Shown in pieces: positions 1 through 13,136 of a stretch of 64,000 nt of DNA. Position 1 is the stretch's first letter, and the number at the start of each line of letters is the position of its first letter. The position numbers and the translations under genes were made by a program. Location of the stretch: assembly GCA_963669155.1 (NCBI GenBank), contig OZ022576.1:23169178-23233177 (forward strand), given 5' to 3'. A model generated the notes under the pieces. The model had not been told where the DNA came from. It worked only from the letters and a program-made list of their open reading frames with translations, and did no database searches. The DNA comes from Arbacia lixula (taxonomy: Eukaryota; Echinodermata; Echinoidea; Arbacioida; Arbaciidae).

Positions 1-154
1 TCATATTTTTTTTTATTTGAGAATCTTCGTCCACGGTTTGTCACAAGAAATGGATATTATATAGGACAATGATGTTTCTGCGATTGAAGCGTTATTCCAA
101 AGGCTACGGTATAAATTTAGGGAAATGTATTGCCCATGACAAACCGAATTTACA

Positions 155-527
155 TTAAAGGGCATATACTGTACTGGAAAGGCAAAAAAGCCTTCAAAAT
201 GTAATTGTTAGCAATCTTCTTGCCAATGGTCTTAAATTAATGTATTGTCCATTTTAGAAGCTTGCTGAAAGTTATTTGCCCTCAAATGATCCACATATGG
301 AGTAATTAATGATTAATGATTAAATCCCCCAAATGTTCGGGCCGAACATTTTGAGGATTTGTGATTTAATCACTCATTACTCCAAATGTAGATCATTTGA
401 GGGCAAATAACTTTCAGGAAGCTACTAAAATAGGCAATACATGAATTTAAGACCATTGGCAAGAACATTGCTTACAATTACATTTTTAAGTCTTTTTTGC
501 CTTCCCAGTACAGTATATGCCCTTTAA
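155..527. mobile_element. TTAA-flanked palindromic MITE, family 1, copy 1
   Basis: The two halves are near-perfect inverted repeats. The terminal repeat reads AGGGCATATACTGTACTGG on the left, with its complement on the right. TTAA flanks both sides (155-158, 524-527), the target site of piggyBac-type transposases. The centre is CGGGCCGAACATTTTG. No coding capacity. Confidence 0.8.
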
Positions 528-2045
528 ACAAACCCACAGAGGGTCCAGAGTTTAGATGATGTTCCCTTCAGCCCTGGCCGGTCTATTTTTAATTGTTCAT
601 CACACATGAGCATGTTTGGCTCGTCAAACACAATGGCAGGAAATACGTACATTACATCTCGTACCTGGTGGGCCTACTTGTACATAGTAATGGTATATAT
701 ATGGAATATGAAAATGAAAGTCCCCCAGCTTTTAGGTGTGTTCATGCTTACGTATGCTCTATTTCTTACGACTTCAAGGTCGGTGATGATGGGTAGCCAA
801 TTTAGAGGTCCAGAGACTTCCGTGAGTGAGTGGGGTTAGGGAGCGGGTGCGGGGGGGGGGGGGGGGGGGTGTATCTTGATTCATTGCCATTATTTTACCT
901 GGACCCTGTACAGTGGGGCCAAGGACCCCGATGCAAGGAGAAGGCATCAGGGATGGGAACACGATGATGGGAACCAGTGGTGTGGCCAGAGTGACCTCGT
1001 GATATGGTTGGGGTGTTGGGAAACAAAGTTCGTCATTGGTATGGGTGTGGGTGGGGGACACCCTTCTCCTGGATTGAGAAAAAAAAAATCGCATTTTAGA
1101 CGCCATTATTTGTGTGCCTCCAACTCAAATACATGTACATTCTGTGCATGCTAAGTGTGTTTTTTGTGTGGGTGTTTCCAGTGTTTCACTGTAAACTGAT
1201 TGGGGCATTTTCCTCTACCTTTAGCTTCGCCACTGAACTATTACCTTTCTCTAAACTGTGGTTGTGTTGACCCTGCCTCGGGAAAACTACGGGAGAAAGT
1301 AATGTTTCTCTTCAAATGCTCTTCAAATGAATGTTAACTCTATATTTCAAAGAATAACATTCGCAGAGTTTCAAGAAAAAAGGCCCGTCTGCGTGCATCG
1401 GTCGTCTTCTTTACGACATGTTATAAATATGCCACCAAGTGTACTTGTTTTCCTGCGGTCCTGCATCATGATCTTGTAAAGAAAGTCTGCTTAAGTCTCG
1501 TATCAATCATGAAAGTACGAACTTTACGAATGCACGTGCACTTTCAAAAATGAATGTTTCTTTTGTCCAGTTCACTCTTTCATGAACATTTTTCATGTTT
1601 GTCGAGCGATTTGTAGCCACATTCCTGACTGGAATGAAACCTGTCCTCCTGCGTTGAGTTTGTACACGGATTCTAAAATATCCCCCCCCCCCCCCCATCT
1701 CAAATATGAAAAGGGTTGCTCAGGAGATCGTTATGTTGAAGTCTACATACAGTGAACAATCGATACTCATGTGCCCAAGCCATGACCTCACATGCATGAT
1801 CCATATTCTTGGCAATTCAATTTAGACCGCTACTATTTCTGTCTTGAAAATTGCGGGATATCAGATATGAAAGCCTGTTTAGCATAGGAAGGAATCGGAT
1901 GGGGAGGAACAGGATGAGGAGCGGGAGAAGGATGGGGTGAGGCGAGGAAGAGGAAGAAGAAGAAGAAAAGGAAGGGGTGAAAACGAGGAGAAGCAAGGAG
2001 AGAAATGAAAAATAACCAAGTTGATATTGGGATGAAAATAAAAAG
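528..2045. other. intergenic, no gene seen
   Basis: Contains a G run (851-869) and a C run (1682-1696). The short open frames here have no recognisable domain or splice structure. Confidence 0.6.
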
Positions 2046-2060
2046 AAACACACACAACAC

Positions 2061-2146
<86 letters not shown>

Positions 2147-2204
2147 GCATCTGTAGTGAGAGAGAGAGGGGGGGGCGGGGGTAAAAGAGAGAGAGGATGT
2201 AGAT

Positions 2205-2240
<36 letters not shown>

Positions 2241-2310
2241 AGTAAAAGTTAGACAGGGAGAGGGAGTGATAATAGAGAAAGATAATGAGCAAGAGAGACG
2301 GACAAAGAGA

Positions 2311-2351
<41 letters not shown>
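2046..2351. repeat. compound CA/GA microsatellite
   Basis: An (AC)n tract (about 2048-2144) is followed by several (GA)n tracts up to 2350. The Ser/Leu/Val/Cys open frames over it are artefacts. Confidence 0.95.
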
Positions 2352-2352
<1 letters not shown>

Positions 2353-2389
2353 AAGAGGGAGGATGACAAACTGTGACCTTACCCTTGTA

Positions 2390-2486
2390 TTAGACATTGA
2401 CCTTGATGTCGACCTTCGACATCACCTCGCCTGAGCGGCCGATGATGTACGTCTTGCGCGTGGGTGCAGAAGAAAAATTGAAGGAG
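2390..2486 (-). other. GC-rich candidate 3' coding exon (unidentified)
   Basis: On the minus strand an open frame ends at a TAA (2390-2392) with the tail RKTYIIGRSGEVMSKVDIKV followed by NV. It has GC-rich third positions like the true exons in this window and sits in an AT-rich, repeat-rich region. An acceptor could lie at GTGAG (about 2485) or CAAG (about 2450). I do not recognise the sequence and see no partner exon. It may equally be non-coding. Confidence 0.2.
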
Positions 2487-4168
2487 AACTCACCCACTCA
2501 TCTTCCAATCATGGAAGACAGCTCGCTCTCAATAAGGGTGGCAGAACTAGTACTAGCCAATAACTTGGTCGCCTTAGCTGACCCTTCCCACTGGTTAAAG
2601 GGGAAGCCGAATCTTATATATATTTACTTCTGTTTGGTTTTACATTTAAACTGTATGCATCTTGTGTATTCTCTGTATATTATGCATTTTTTTTAGAATC
2701 ATAATTATAATTTTGTATATTAATTTTTTTTACCACACGGCCCCAATGAAAACCAGTCCTCTATTTGGGTTTAACCGTAAATCAATGAATTAATTAGTCA
2801 ATCCATCAATTTATCAATATAAAGATGTTCCCAAAGAAAATCTGTGAAATCTGAAGAAAGCGGATAAGAAAAATATACTTCAATATAATGTGACAAGGTT
2901 TCTGGCAACTGAAATATACACACACAAAAAATTGTCGTATGGCAAAACAAAATCTTACTGCATCATGATTATGTCCCTGACACCAATGTGTCATCTGTTC
3001 TTAAGTGGTATCTCGGTTGGGCTTGAATAAGTAGTCTAGACCTTGCTAGGCCCACAGCCTAGCAAGGTTTCCCTCAAGTGAAAAATAAGACTGGTAAGTT
3101 CGCTATCAACTTAAAAAAGGGAGGAATTTGGAAACTTGTGTTATTCCGGATCTCGTTTAATCTTTAGATGATTTATTCCTGTGATCATAAACTCAAAACA
3201 AGCCTGGCACCTCTAGTCACGGCAGAATAGTTTTACATGGTAAGTCCGTAATCTTAACCACTACATCCCTTTAAACCGTTCAAGTTCGGTACCATCTTTC
3301 CCCTCTACCGCTATGATTCCTACCAGGTCACGGTAATCACCATAATCATAGACAGTGTGGACACGCGGTGGGATGCCACGATCCTGGCAAGGGGCGGACA
3401 AGATAAATTTCGCAGTTGTTATCAATTTCTTTAATTTGACTAGCTTTGACTCGCTTTCACGCTGTGACAATGCCTACAATGATTATTCCGTTTCCCCTTT
3501 TCGCCAATTCACTCCATGTCAACCGTCTGCTGCCCTTGTTTTAAGTCACTGGAATACAATGATTATTTACATTTCTGGAAGAAGCTCAGCATGATACTTT
3601 AAGTTGTAAAGTTGTAGATAATGCGTCTTAAATATACCCTTTTTAAGTCTAATCGTATCTTTATGTTTCCGACTTGATTATAACGGCTATCGTTTAGGTT
3701 CTCTATCTATTCTTCGATTATTTCAATTCACAAATTAAATGTATTTATCAATGTTTACTACCTTTGCATTTCTCGTTTCACCAGCACCAGATACTGCAGT
3801 TGTTGAGAAAAAGTCTGCAATATTTAACTAAAACATGTCGCTCTGAAATGAAAAATAAACATAACTAAAGGGACGTAGTCTGTTCAGAAAGAATGACAAA
3901 CAAAACTCACAAAGAAAAACATAAATGAAGAAATAAAGGAAAGAGAAAAGAAAAGAAAAGGGATTAACATTATTAAATTAAACTCCTATCTTGCAAAATT
4001 TTCAGATTGTTAGCACCCCCACCTACAGTGATTTATGAACATGTATTCCTACCCTTGACATTTAGAGCGGTGTGTTTTTCGCTAAGGTGAAGGATTTTGG
4101 TCTCTTTACAGCGAGTTTACATGGATATGTCTACTCCGTCATTTGTACGTACATTCCCGATCGACTTG
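2487..4168. other. intergenic, no gene seen
   Basis: AT-rich unique-looking sequence without convincing exons or repeats. Confidence 0.6.
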
Positions 4169-4539
4169 TTAAAGGGCATATACTGTACTGGGAAGGCAAA
4201 AAAGCCTTGACTTCAAAAGGTGATCGTGAGCATTCATCTTGCCAATGGTCTTAAATTCGTGTATTGTCCATTTTAGAAGCTTGCTGAAAGTTATTTTCCA
4301 TCAAATGATCCCCATTTGGAGTAATTAATGATTAAATGCTCAAAATGTTCGGGCCGAACATTTTGAGGATTTGTGATTTAATCATTCATTGCTTCAAAAG
4401 TACATAATTTGAGGGCAAATAACTTTTGGCAAGCTTCTAAAATTGACAATACATGAATTTAAGACCATTGGCAAGAACATTGCTAAAAATTGCCTTTTGA
4501 AGGCTTTTTTGCCTTCCCAGTACAGTATATGCCCTATAA
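4169..4539. mobile_element. TTAA-flanked palindromic MITE, family 1, copy 2
   Basis: Same terminal repeats and centre as the copy at 155-527. The left flank is TTAA, the right flank is mutated to ATAA. No coding capacity. Confidence 0.8.
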
Positions 4540-6881
4540 AGAACAGATCTCCATAGCATCAAAACGAGCCTCATATACTGTTTGTTTGCACCAGGGAGAT
4601 GTAAAGATAAAACTTACAAGTTTGACTGGCCTGCATTTCAGTCTGTCAGAAGTCTTGATTTCATTTGGTTTACTTTCTTGAGGACTAGTCTGTCATTTCT
4701 TGATGAAGTGTTCATTTGATAATCTCATTGTTTTTCACAGAGTTGGATGCATAACCACCGGGGTCTGAATGATGTCTTAATGGCTGTATCTGTATGCATA
4801 ATCATAAAAAACACAGACATCCTTTCCCATCGAATAGAATGGATAAGCCTACCCATCATGCACTTGATGTTCAAAGCGTTCCGTGATGAGAGCATATCGT
4901 GATAATAGACAGAGGGTACCATTGGGAATACATCTCTTCGACAGATGGATAAAGCTGGCTCATGCAGGCTCATGCGTCACACCTACGTCACAATCAACAT
5001 TCACATAAACATTCCAGTGATGACGAGGAGTTTAATAATCACATTCGACCGTCAACGTCATGGAGGTGATGAGTTATTGATACCTGTAATACCGCAGACA
5101 TATCGGCAGAATTAAATTAGGGAGAGTATTAATATATAGCCCCCATAACCCCGTAGTCCTCCTCGGTAGAGTCCGATCGGATAAATGAAAATATCATTAG
5201 AGTGATATCATACTTAACGATCGGGAGACACGCATTATTATCATCATTATAAACAGTCCCGCTTGGCAATCGTGCGATCGAGTTGTGTCGAACCTCAACA
5301 AACAGTGAGCAAGATAATTTAGAGAAGTTATCACCCCTAAGTCCCCTATTACCTCTGCGTCGATATCATGAGAGTGATATCATATTTTACTATTGGGAGA
5401 CAAACAGCCCCGTTTGGCAATCATTCGATCATGTTCGGTTGAACCCCCGCCAAACATTGAACAAGACTCTGTCATTATAAACAATTCAGAATAGTTATTA
5501 CCTTTGATACATGTGCGTCGTTACAAGGTTAAAAGCAGGTTATAGGCATTCCCCATTCATGTTCATAAATGAGTGTGGATGATGAATTGTTTCGGATATT
5601 GTTTTGACTTTTTACCGCTCTGCGCGTTCACTCTGTGATATCACGGGTGCCGTTCACCTTTACAGCCTTGTAAAAAAAATAAAATCCCGTAAAGTTAAAC
5701 AACCGTTTCAGAGTCTGCTCTCAATTTACCAATCCTGCTTTGTTGTCTGCAATCCATTCAGACTGACCCAAATTCTCACTCACATTTTGTATTCAAGTCA
5801 GAGAGAGCCGTGGGGGCCAAATGTCTGGAAGATTAATAATTCAATCAATTTAGAACTATGAATCTACGCTGTAATCGAAACTGTCTACAGTACAGCACGT
5901 TACACATTCATAGTTTTGATTATTATATCAGGGAGAAGTATAGACTTTGGTAGAAATTGAGAGCAGTGGAAGGGGGGGGGGGGGGGGGCAATGGTTTCAC
6001 ATTACACACCCTCATGTATATGTTTCATATCAACAGAATGATTTATAATCACATGAGAAAGAACTATACAGAAAATAATGTCGAACACGTAATTCAGAAC
6101 CGTATAGATTAATTCCTCAAATCAAATGAACCTGCTTGAGTGAATCAAAATATCTCTGATTTCAATAAGGTATGAAATTAATGTCAAGCCATCCGCATGA
6201 ATTATGCTACTTTTCGAAATGTAAATGTCCTGAAAGTTTACCACGAGTTCCTTCATACACGTTCAAAATTGTAAATATTTTCTTTCTGAACACTGGGCCA
6301 GCGCTCTTTCTTAACATATTACAGCAACATTGTGTGGATAATTTTAGCGATTTCTTTTCAGTCGGTAACTTCGGTCATATAATTTTATTCAAATTGCTTA
6401 TACATTCAACGCCTGTTCATATAACCATGGCTAATGGTAATGTTAGACATAGAAACTACAAGCTCAGACTTGCGAAGTTAAAAAAAATCGGTTGAAATGG
6501 CCTGAGGAAAATCAGGAAACACAACTGGGTATGGGGGTTACATTCACAGTCATTGAATGAGGGTTTTTTTCCCACCTGAGGTTTTAACGTTTCGTCTTAT
6601 CATGAGCACAGGGAGGAAAGAAATCCTGACTTTATTTGAGCAACTTCACGCCGTCGCCTTCCGTTCAATTCCCGCATGACATCGCGATTATGTATAAAAA
6701 TAAAGCCAGGTTTCTTGAGAGATATCCACCACAGGTCTTTTCATTAATAAACTTGAAGGAGTGGCCTTCGATTGAAGCACGAACGCCATGCATTCGCTCA
6801 AAATAGTCTGCATTAAAGTATCATTAAAATACCTCAGGCTAAGCCACGGCGGGATCAAAAATACATTCGGTATTAGGTATC
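4540..6881. other. intergenic, no gene seen
   Basis: Two similar segments at about 5195-5310 and 5365-5480 share GTGATATCATA, GGGAGACA, TTTGGCAATC-like and CAAACA(T/G)TGA words, so this is a degenerate local duplication. A G run lies near 5973-5988. No gene. Confidence 0.55.
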
Positions 6882-7073
6882 TTGGTTTCCAGGCTGTTGA
6901 TTATTTCTGATCCAAACTGAAAAATAGAAATTAATACTCTTAGACTAGTTACTGTAACATTCTCTTCTTTCCTAAGATTTTGGGGAGCCGGAGAAGAAAT
7001 CGAGAATTGTAAGTTCACTGTAGGCAGACCCCTTTATTGTTAAAAATGCTCAACAGCCTGGAAGCCAGGCTAG
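6882..7073. mobile_element. short inverted-repeat element, family 3, copy 1
   Basis: Left end GGTTTCCAGGCTGTTGA is inverted at the right end as TCAACAGCCTGGAAGCC. Internal words (ACTAGTTACT, AGACCC) recur in the copies at 39057 and 40875. Confidence 0.6.
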
Positions 7074-7076
7074 TGT

Positions 7077-7077
<1 letters not shown>

Positions 7078-7128
<51 letters not shown>

Positions 7129-7192
7129 TCTCACTCTCTCTCTGTCTGTCTGTCTCTCTCTGTCTGTCTCTCTCCCTCTCTCCCTCTCTCTC

Positions 7193-7250
<58 letters not shown>
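7078..7250. repeat. CT/GT-type microsatellite
   Basis: Two long (CT)n runs separated by interrupted CTGT/CTCC units. Confidence 0.95.
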
Positions 7251-7254
<4 letters not shown>

Positions 7255-7261
7255 GTACAGT

Positions 7262-7385
7262 TCGCGGGTGCTGCAAGTAAGTGAGTCTGAATTAATGGGT
7301 CTGAAATGCAGAGACCAGGTCGTATATGTTTCTACATGATTGACAACCATGCTCGTGGCTCAATAGAGTCTGTGCCTGGGGATCC
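7262..7385 (+). repeat. dispersed repeat with GTCTGAAATGCAGAGAC core, copy 1
   Basis: GTCTGAAATGCAGAGAC and GACAACCATGC are shared, in the same order and similar spacing, with 28890-29010. A weaker match lies at 46205-46300. Confidence 0.5.
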
Positions 7386-7667
7386 CATCCTTAGAGGTCA
7401 ATGATGAGGATATTTAGCTCGCCTGTCGAACATTTACAAGGGTGAAAATAATTAGTCCATTTTACGACCTTTGCGTTATTGTATTCTCCTTCTACGTGAC
7501 CTGTCATCACTCTCTTCCCGAGAGACGAAGAAGAGTGGGAAGACCGTGCATATGTCATGGAAGGAAGGAAGGAATCCTTGTCTGTGAGGGTCATTCAGCA
7601 TTGTCCAATGGCCAAGAAATGGTCTTGACTCTTGAGGCACTAGAAACGCAAGGAAAGAACGTGAAAA

Positions 7668-7982
7668 GTATTGTGTTTGTAAATCAGTACTTTACAATGT
7701 ACCAGCTGTTCATAGCTGTTCCTATCCACTCCCATCAAATCCTATATATTCTCACGCCCAAGGATTATCCGCTACTTCCCCCATATGATATGTTTGTTTA
7801 CTTTACCCCTGCACCTTCTCTAAAGTCTCCCCTAGCTTTCTTACCCCAGACATGTTACATAAGCCATGACCATGCACTGATGTACAGTACTGTGTATATA
7901 TGGGTGTTATCCCGGAATAAAGGCAGTTGCTACTAAGAAGCAAGTCCAGCATTTTCCTTCCTCTTAACAAACATAAAAAAGG
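7668..7982 (+). repeat. dispersed repeat family 2, copy 1
   Basis: Shares long stretches with inverted copies at 11255-11548 and 13872-14180, for example CCCCTGCACCTTCTCTAAAG, CAGACATGTTACATAAGCCA and ATGTACAGTACTGTGTATAT. The apparent 164-aa open frame over 7442-7936 is produced largely by this repeat and is not a gene. Confidence 0.75.
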
Positions 7983-7997
7983 ATCGAGGATAGGACA

Positions 7998-8356
7998 TTA
8001 AAGGGCGTATACTGTACCGGGAAGACAAAAAGCCTTCAAAAGGTGATCGTGAGCAATCTTCTCGCCAATGGTATTGCCCATTTTAGAAACTTGCTGAAAG
8101 TTTTTTGCCCTCAAATGATCTGCATTTGGAGTAATTAATGATTATCAGTGAAATTCTCCAAATGTTCGGCCCAAACATTTGTGGGATTTGTGATTTAATC
8201 ACTAATAACTACAAATGTGGATCATTTGAGGGCAAATAACTTTCAGCAAGTTTCTAAAATGGGCACTACATGAATTTAACACCATTGGCAAGAAGATTGC
8301 TCACGATCACCCTCTGAAAGTTTTTTTGTCTTCCCAGTACAGTATATGCCCTTTAA
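7998..8356. mobile_element. TTAA-flanked palindromic MITE, family 1, copy 3
   Basis: Same family as 155-527 with intact TTAA at both ends and several point changes (GGGCGTATACTG on the left). The three copies lie about 3.8-4.0 kb apart, but their flanks are unrelated. Confidence 0.8.
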
Positions 8357-10226
8357 TGGGTTGGGGTGTGTTTAACATCCCCCATTCTCCCCATACCCCC
8401 CCCCCCCCCCCCCCCGCTCATTTATTTTCCTCTCCCAACTCTCCTTCGTTCTCCTCCTGTATCTTGTGCCCCCTTACTCTTTTTTAAAAATAATTAATTT
8501 AATGTTTTTTTTGTGGGGGGGGGGGGGCATTCTTCAAATAATCTTTATTTGCAATACGAATGATGAAGGTTGTGAAGATTTCTGTTAAGGTTATTTGTGC
8601 GATACTGCTCACTTCGGAATAATAAAAACCTTTGTTTACGCATGATCACCATGAGCATGGCGATTACACAACTTAAGCCAGTCACGTAATGGGCATGATG
8701 AAAGAGCAATTTTTGTAGATTTCCTTGAGTTCGACAGTAAGCGTCGAATATCATTTTGCCTCATCATCATCATAATCATTGTTTGACGAAGAAAGCTTTC
8801 CCCCGTGCTTTGATATAAAAAATCCTCGGAGACAGCAGGAAGAGGAAATCACAGAAATAAAGTCATTAGAATTATTTCCTTCCTTGGGAGGTACGGGGGA
8901 GAGGTACACACTTTCGTTGAGTGTAAGTTGTTATGATCGTCATGATTGCTGGCTACTGGCACTTGACGTTGATCTCTCTCAGAACCAAGGCATGAAAAGG
9001 CCATTCACTTTGTACAACCTTGTATGCCGATTGTAATAACAGGGTCAAAGTTCTTGTTCAATATGTTGCAGGTATTACAAGGAGGACAATCATCCTTTAC
9101 TGTCCAAAATTTGCGCGTAGATAAAAAAAAAAAAAAAAAAAAATCCCATTTGGAAAGACTGTTTCGTCTTCCATAATTTTGAGTAGGAGTTATAATATCG
9201 GTCGACACAATTTAATAAGATATATGACTGTCTGTACACAAGGACAACCTCCATGTACAAGAGTGCTATTTCTGTTTCCCTAAAACGAATGTTATTCCGA
9301 ATTCACCCTGTACAGAAATTCAATATTTAATTCTTTAATCAATATTGAGCGTGCTTGACATTTTTGCATGTGCATGCCCACGCAGTGCGTTTTCATTTTG
9401 ATTGTTTATACCTATGTTTAACCCTTCGTTTTTCTTCATCTTAAAACGTATATACTTTCTTTAAATCATTGTGGTTAATTTCTTATTTGCAATAAATCAC
9501 TTTCATTTCTTTTTGTTGCTGTCCTAATCAGTCTTGAGTTCAACCTATATTTTGTTTGGCCATAATTATGATAATAATAAATGCATAAACAAGCTATGTT
9601 AACATTGCCGGCCTTTTCGGCATTATACACTGTATACTCAGGGTGACACCCCCCTGGAATACGTATTGAAAATCAGCATGAAACAATTCACTATCAAATT
9701 CATTGTTGGAGACCGAGACATTCCCTGACAATGTGAACACCTCTTGGATATGATCGATCTCATGGGGCTGGTTGGTCTAGATCTGCCAATAACCAGTCGG
9801 CACGTTTTGTGATCGTACCGTCATGCACCTGTCCAACGCCATGCTGCGTAAGGCCTACGTCGATGTAATACAGGAACCAAGCCGGAATTCCAGAAAAGCT
9901 AATAACATCTTATTTGTACAGATTATGTTTATCAGAAATTATGGTGAATTCCGTTCAAAGTTGTATTTTTTGCTTCAACCATTACGACACAGGTAAATTT
10001 TACTGATAAACATAGGGCATAAAAAATTCTGATATTATCAGAATTTTTTTTCGGGGGAAGGGGGTTGGGTATGGAAATTCGTTTTGGTGCTCGCATGATT
10101 GCCTAGTCAGGAATTCTCTTATGAACATTCATGACCAGATTGCAGTGATTATAATGTTCGCTTTCAAGAGTGAGTTTTCCGTTTTGAAGTCCTTTGTAAT
10201 ATCGTCATCATCTGAGAGAGAGCGAG

Positions 10227-10271
<45 letters not shown>

Positions 10272-11254
10272 GGGGGGGGGGCAGTGCCCAATGTTGCTGC
10301 ATTGGCTATGTCACTTGTGTCATTTCAATTAGTAAAGTGTTCGTAATCTTACCTCCTGACCTTTTCAGAATATGGAAACTGATTCAAGCTCATGAAATAG
10401 TTGACATTTGTACGCAATACATGTATATGGAATTGTGAACCAACGATGAAAACTAGACCCGCTGTCGCATTGTTGCAAGCAAACAACCCATTAATTATAC
10501 AGAGAAAGAGAAGTAGTACTCTTTTTAGCGCGTACTGCTTTACCATCAGAGCGCACTGTACAATGTTGTCATAAATTTTACACAACAAAATAAACCACAG
10601 GCCTCCGTGTGACATAAATCATAAATGCAATGCTTTTTGCCTACCTAACTACATAAAGACGTAATCAAGTGGTAAACATTGAAAAGTTGCTCATTTCCGA
10701 GAGATCGTGCCGATTTCACAACTAATCCCCCACATATGCCCCCCCCCCCCCCCCCCCCCCCCCATCCTTCGGAAGAAAATGCTAGTATTATTGGCTGGTT
10801 ATGCTAGTTTTGGGATGCGATTTAGGAGACCTACCCAGAATGTCACACGTGTTAACAAAAACTTTTGACACTTCTGAAAAATAATCAATGCAGTTTTAAC
10901 TCAACTCACGCTGACATTGACACATCATAAAGTCAATGGATGTCAATATTTTTAGAGACAGGGTTTGTGACATTTCATTTTTTTTTCTTGTAATAATCCT
11001 TGGAATATCTAATTTCACCTCGGGACAAAATTTGGATCTGAAAATGTGTGTATCATATTATTGATTCAGAACATAACAGGTCATTGTGCATCATACATGC
11101 CAACCCGCAATTTCTTTTCTGTCAGGAGCATCATGCATTATGGCAGATGCTAGTGGATTAACAGGGGACATACATAATGGTTATTGTGTGTTCTGATTAA
11201 ATTATATCATACACACACATTTTGAGGTCCAAATTTGTCCAAAAGTGAAAATCT
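8357..11254. other. intergenic with homopolymers, no gene seen
   Basis: Contains C runs (8398-8415, 10739-10763), an A run (9123-9143) and a GA microsatellite (10217-10281). Two short arms, TTTATCAGAAATTATGGTGA-like near 9928 and TTACTGATAAACATAGG near 9998, may mark a decayed element. No gene. Confidence 0.55.
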
Positions 11255-11548
11255 CATTTTTATGTATGTTGGGAGGAAGGAAAATGCTAGACTTGCTTCT
11301 TTTGTGTTTTGAGTGGCAACTGCCTTTATATACACAGTACTGTACATCGATCCATGGTTATGGCTTATGTAACATGTCTGGGGTAAGAGAGCTAGGGGAG
11401 ACTTTAGAGAAGGTGCAGGGGTAAAGTAAACAAGCATATCAGATGGGGGAAGTATAGCGGATAATCCTTGGGCCTGAGAATAGGAGTTGACAGGAACAGC
11501 TATGAACATCTGGATTATAACATTAGTGTTTTCAAACACAATACTCAT
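11255..11548 (-). repeat. dispersed repeat family 2, copy 2
   Basis: Reverse-complement copy of the repeat at 7668-7982, retaining the AAGGATTATCCGCTA and TTTACTTTACCCCTGCACC blocks. Confidence 0.75.
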
Positions 11549-12566
11549 TAAATATCCTGAAGATTATTACAAGAAAAGTAATTGATGAAATGTCACAAAA
11601 ATTGTTTTAAAACTCAATTTCAGGTTTATTTGAGTTGAAACTGATTTTTAGTCATTTTCAAAAGTTTTTTTTTTTTTTTTAACACCTATAGTATAAGCCA
11701 AAATTCACTGTCTATCCTGTAGTGAATGGTATTTTATCAAGATTGCACGGGGATCATTACAGCAGGTTAAGGGGTTAAATGCTTGTTGCGAGGCGATCAA
11801 ATAATCCGAAGTATTTATTCCAGAGAGGTCGGCTTTCAGAGTTCCATCCAAGGACAGTCCTGTCATTTATCTCTTGTGGATGTAGTCCATCAATTGTTAT
11901 CTGAATGAAGGCAGTGTCAACGAGCATTCAGCAGATCGGCAACTTAGTATCGTGTGTGTCAGCATGTGGATAAATTATCCTCCCCATAACGAACACAATC
12001 CTCCGATGAGGTATTATTACGGAGAATTAACCTATAACCCCACAAACTTAGCTCTCTTTCTTTAGGCCTGTCGGCGTCTCTCACATTTTATAGCGCATGA
12101 CTATGTTGTTTTTTTTTGTCACATGTTTGTCACATGTACAAAATTAGTAACCTTTGTAGGCCTCTTTCATATTAGCTCTATGCATTATACTTGTCTTGAT
12201 CAGTGCATAATGTATGCAAACCTGTTATTTTCATGTTCTTACGTGATAAACAAATACATTCAATGCAAATTGAATTAAATTAAATTCAATTACAAACCGT
12301 ACTTTCATCGATAGATCATGGTTGGTATGAAATGCAATGGCCCACTAGTTTGAAGATAAATGATACGTTCTTCCCATAGAGCATTAATAAACTCAGAATT
12401 TCGGAAACAGCTAGACTACAATATTTTTAGGCCATATGAAGCTGGACTGGCAAGCTATATAGGCTCTTACAGATAGTTACACTGCAGAATTGAGTTCGTG
12501 CTACATGATAAGTTGACTTATACTTTATTTCTTCACGGTTTACCCACATAACGTTGTCGGATAGTG
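11549..12566. other. intergenic, no gene seen
   Basis: AT-rich sequence with a T run near 11667. No exon-like patch. Confidence 0.55.
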
Positions 12567-12834
12567 TCAATAACCCCGTTCATGTACACCGCCTACCCGC
12601 GAAAAGGGCGCAACATTTGCGCTCTGGCATGTGGGTCGCTAATCCTACTAATTATACCGCTCGTATGGCTGAGCGGAACATGTCACCATTGGTTTGGAGA
12701 GAGTCCAGTTGTCCCAAACACCGCAACATTACGGCTTTTGGGATGTATATGAACGGTGCTTTTGCCGTTTTGCGCCTCGCTGGAAACATGCTTACCGATG
12801 TGCATCGGTAACGGTATATGAACGGGGCTATTGA
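12567..12834. mobile_element. palindromic DNA element with CCCCGTTCAT ends
   Basis: Left end TCAATAACCCCGTTCATGTA is inverted at the right end as TATGAACGGGGCTATTGA. The interior is GC-rich relative to its surroundings and encodes nothing convincing. Confidence 0.6.
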
Positions 12835-12959
12835 TAACTTGAGTCTGTTTATGGAGACTACATCATATACTGTATACTGTATAGAGCGGATAGTTCTCCA
12901 TTGATACACAGTACATGTATTGGGTAGTGCACACCTGCGTCCGCGCGAATGTGTGTGTA

Positions 12960-12960
12960 T

Positions 12961-12994
<34 letters not shown>

Positions 12995-13055
12995 TACGTG
13001 CATGACGACAATGTGTGTATGTGTGTACATGTGCGTGTTCGTGTACATGTGTGTG
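12960..13055. repeat. GT microsatellite just upstream of the tRNA gene
   Basis: (TG)n at about 12963-12992 followed by interrupted GTGTATGTG units to about 13055. Confidence 0.9.
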
Positions 13056-13136
13056 AGAAAAAGCGCGCGGTTTTTGAGTTTCACCGTGTAAAAAAAGTCG
13101 ATTGTATCCGTAAATGTACCTGTATGCATGTGGAGC

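Noticed and set aside
1817-2397. Several overlapping open frames rich in Ser, Leu, Val and Cys
   Set aside because: Direct translation of CA and GA microsatellites in different frames.
7442-7936. 164-codon open frame on the plus strand
   Set aside because: Lies mostly in dispersed repeat family 2; no domain and no start or splice evidence.
155-8356. A 4-kb macrosatellite unit marked by the three family 1 elements
   Set aside because: The spacing is similar but the sequence between and beside the copies is unrelated, so they are independent insertions.
9790-9870. GC-rich patch with a possible short exon (MHLSNAMLRKAYVDVIQ)
   Set aside because: No upstream or downstream partner exon and no recognisable homology; too short to support.
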